DNA of 64,000 nt. Origin: UBA5794 sp963714375. Lineage in GTDB: Bacteria; Actinomycetota; Acidimicrobiia; Spongiisociales; UBA5794. The stretch lies in NCBI GenBank assembly GCA_963714375.1, contig CAVQOG010000002.1, forward strand, positions 1 to 64,000, read 5' to 3'. Shown here one piece after another: positions 62,234-64,000 of this stretch (positions are counted from its first letter, which is position 1; each line of letters starts with the position of its first letter). The notes under the pieces are model-generated. The model was not told the DNA's origin, did no database searches, and saw nothing but the letters and a program-made list of their open reading frames with translations. The position numbers and the translations under genes are program-made.

Positions 62234-63799
62234 GCCTGAATCAAAGGACGTAGTGGCCGTGGCGTTGAATGCCACCTTCACCATTGCTTGGATTCGGGCA
62301 AGATCCGGGGTCGGCTTCCCGCGGAAGTCAAGTACGGGTGTGTAGAACGGAGGTACAAAGCCGACAGTCGCGATGTCGTCGAAATCCAGTGACGCTGTGT
62401 TCTCGAGAAGTGTTGGGAGATAGCTGAGCGGGATATCGGTCTTGACACTGCTCGCCATTGCTTTTGAGAGATTGGAGAATCGGGTCAGGATCGTCGTTGG
62501 TGTTGCTTTCGCTGCCACGGCCTTGAGTAGACATCGTTGGCGCTCCATGCGGACATAGTCGTTGCTCGATCGACGTTCTCTGACATATCCGAGGGCATCG
62601 AGGCCGTTGAGGTGACGCCAACCGCGTCCGACTTGGACCGTGTGCCATTCGTCGCCCTCCCTCGTTGGGGACATCTCAATCGACACATAACGCTCCACAT
62701 ACACATCGACACCGCCAAGAGCGTCGACGACGTTCACGAACCCTCGCATGTTCACGAACGCGTAGTAATCGATCTCGAATCCGAGCATGATCTCGAGTGT
62801 GTCGCGCAGCGCCGCCAAACCGGGTTCGCGCTCATTCGGGTAGGTCTCGGTCCACTGGCGGGTGAACGGATAGATCGCATTGATCTGGTCGGGGAAGCAA
62901 TGGCACGGAACGAATTGGTCCGGCTCTCCGTCGCCGTCCTCGTCGGTCCATGCCCTGCGTTCTGCCCAGGGTGTCAGCTGCTTTTCGAGATCGACGAACG
63001 CCGTGGACCAGCGGTCAGGAAGCGGGGCATGGGTCATGTTCCGAGGAATACCGAAGATCGCAGCCTTTCCTGTGGCGATATCGAATGTCGCGACGTTGAT
63101 CGAGTCAGTGCGAGAGCCAGACCGCCCAGGCCCTCCATCTCCTCCAGCCAGCAGGATTGCGATTCGGCCGTCACCATCGGCATTGCGGTCAAAGGGGTCG
63201 CCTCCTTGCCGATCTCGGGTCGGTACGAATCCGATGTCATCGGTGGCATCTTCAGCACCGATGGGGCTCGGATCGAACCGCTCGACACCGGGCACGAACG
63301 CTGGTTCAACAACAACCGGGTCGGGCACCGTCGGAAGAACCTTCTCGTCGAGATGCGGATCGTCATCTTCGAACACGAACGGCTGTGGTTCGGCACTCAC
63401 ATCGGCAACGAATACCTCATCAAGTGCGTGAGCTGCATCGAGGGTGTATTGGGCAACCACAAGATGCGGAAGTGCGACAGCTGTGCAAAGCCCAGCCACA
63501 ATCGCGATCTTCCACCATGTCCGTGAACCAGTACCCAGAGAAAAGGCATCGGTCACGGCAAAGACACGCCATATGACAACGACAAGGTTGATGATCAGGA
63601 TCGACTTGAGCACGGTGGGACGAATGGCGTATCCAACGAGGTCGAATGCCGAAAGGTCGAGGATGAACAAGCTTGCTATCACACCCACGGCGATCGGTAG
63701 CGCATAGAGCGCGGCGCGGCGCCATCGACCCATGTAGCCCTGCCCGAGACCTGGGATCAAAGCTGATAGAAATGCGGCAATCACACCGTTGTTCTTCAA
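62210..63799 (-). CDS. LytR-CpsA-Psr family wall polymer ligase
   Basis: The protein has 529 residues. The TTG at 63799 is chosen because GAGG lies five bases upstream (MKNNGVIAAFLSALIPG). Four to five N-terminal membrane helices, an acidic linker (DDDPHLDEK), and an LCP domain: RIAILLAGGDGGPGRSGSRTDSINV, IPRNMTHAPLPDRW, YYAFVNMRGFVNVVDALGGVDVYV and ALGYVRERRSSNDYVRMERQRCLL, with the Arg and Asp residues that bind the lipid pyrophosphate. LCP enzymes join teichoic-acid-like or arabinogalactan-like polymers to peptidoglycan outside the membrane. It is the upstream member of a tandem pair. Confidence 0.92.
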   Translation of the reverse strand: MKNNGVIAAFLSALIPGLGQGYMGRWRRAALYALPIAVGVIASLFILDLSAFDLVGYAIRPTVLKSILIINLVVVIWRVFAVTDAFSLGTGSRTWWKIAIVAGLCTAVALPHLVVAQYTLDAAHALDEVFVADVSAEPQPFVFEDDDPHLDEKVLPTVPDPVVVEPAFVPGVERFDPSPIGAEDATDDIGFVPTRDRQGGDPFDRNADGDGRIAILLAGGDGGPGRSGSRTDSINVATFDIATGKAAIFGIPRNMTHAPLPDRWSTAFVDLEKQLTPWAERRAWTDEDGDGEPDQFVPCHCFPDQINAIYPFTRQWTETYPNEREPGLAALRDTLEIMLGFEIDYYAFVNMRGFVNVVDALGGVDVYVERYVSIEMSPTREGDEWHTVQVGRGWRHLNGLDALGYVRERRSSNDYVRMERQRCLLKAVAAKATPTTILTRFSNLSKAMASSVKTDIPLSYLPTLLENTASLDFDDIATVGFVPPFYTPVLDFRGKPTPDLARIQAMVKVAFNATATTSFDSGEDSECSV

Positions 63800-63863
63800 G
63801 CCGTCCTCTCGTTCCTTTGCTATCTCAAGCCTACGCAATGCGCCATGTTGTGCGTATCGGATT

Positions 63864-64000
63864 ACCGATTACCGACCACCGATGACCGATCTCAGAAAGC
63901 AGACGTCGGAAGTCAGATGACCAACACGTGGAGTCCCGCAGGCTGGACTCTTGATTTCTCAGGTCGGTCATCGGAGTACGGTCATCGGATATCGGATATC
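63864..64000. repeat. Family B repeat cluster at the right edge
   Basis: Bases 63864-63893 are ACCGATTACCGACCACCGATG words. 63901-63923 has AGACGTCGGAAGTCAG, then a new hairpin (GGAGTCC at 63932 and GGACTC at 63945), then CAGGTCGGTCATCGG and GGTCATCGGATATCGGATATC. The flanking words match the clusters at 31861, 33136 and 36761, but the hairpin core is different. No gene is seen in the 200 bp from 63800 to the edge. Confidence 0.7.

Overview
The window looks like part of a chromosome from an actinobacterium, most likely an Acidimicrobiia-type lineage. It has fairly high G+C, many GTG and TTG starts, a WhiB protein, a DUF3107 protein, an Arg/Asp/Asn-rich insertion in Rho, and SLH-VanW and LCP wall proteins. 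Its central block keeps, in order, much of the argS-lysA-hom-thrC-(thrB)-rho-rpmE-prfA-prmC-sua5-atp gene row known from Mycobacterium. The class-level placement is inference; the phylum is well supported. There is one tRNA gene (Arg, CCG), no rRNA, no phage or insertion sequence, and no CRISPR array.

Layout. 1-8.8 kb: surface glycan genes (a truncated glycosyltransferase, a GT4 enzyme, a GT87-type enzyme, an O-antigen-ligase-like protein), with a frameshifted SLH-VanW gene, a HIT protein and an SRPBCC protein among them. 8.8-31.7 kb, almost all on the minus strand: the F1Fo ATP synthase operon, preceded by glyA, sua5, prmC, prfA, a DUF1385 gene, rpmE, rho, rmuC, thrC, hom, lysA and argS; an M23 peptidase gene on the plus strand interrupts the block. 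31.8-36.2 kb: tRNA-Arg, yqeY, whiB, DUF3107, the Fe-S carrier gene mrp, an HTH regulator and a selenoprotein peroxidase. 36.2-43.4 kb: a nucleotide-kinase-like gene, a DUF1801 gene, aconitase, a TlpA-like lipoprotein, azlCD, an enoyl-CoA hydratase and a DUF5317 gene. 43.4-47.3 kb: two HD/HD-GYP membrane proteins, one broken by frameshifts, plus small genes. 47.3-57.1 kb: gamma-glutamyltransferase, a secreted muralytic enzyme, an HhH protein, rlmN, bcp, galU, tal, pgi and zwf. 57.0-63.8 kb: a large sensor histidine kinase, two overlapping Fluc/CrcB fluoride channel genes and two LCP wall-ligase genes, one frameshifted.

The most notable item is at 35544-36095. An AhpD-like (peroxidase-related) gene is interrupted by a single in-frame TGA exactly where relatives have the second catalytic cysteine. 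The next bases form a hairpin with a GGTCT loop starting 18 nt after the TGA, the same loop and spacing as the E. coli fdhF SECIS as I recall it. This reads as a selenoprotein (Glu68-x11-Cys80-x2-Sec83-x3-His87), probably co-transcribed with an HTH regulator and divergent from mrp. Several neighbours (Mrp, WhiB) are Fe-S or redox proteins, so the stretch may be a redox-stress locus; that link is inference.

Other points of note: three families of intergenic palindromic repeats (A, with constant ends and variable hairpin cores; B, with GGTCATCGG and TGACTTC words around hairpins; C, with AGCTTTCAGCTCTCAGCT words), one of which supplies the last codons and the stop of rlmN; and six frameshifts confined to three surface or signalling genes, while the other recognisable genes read through intact.
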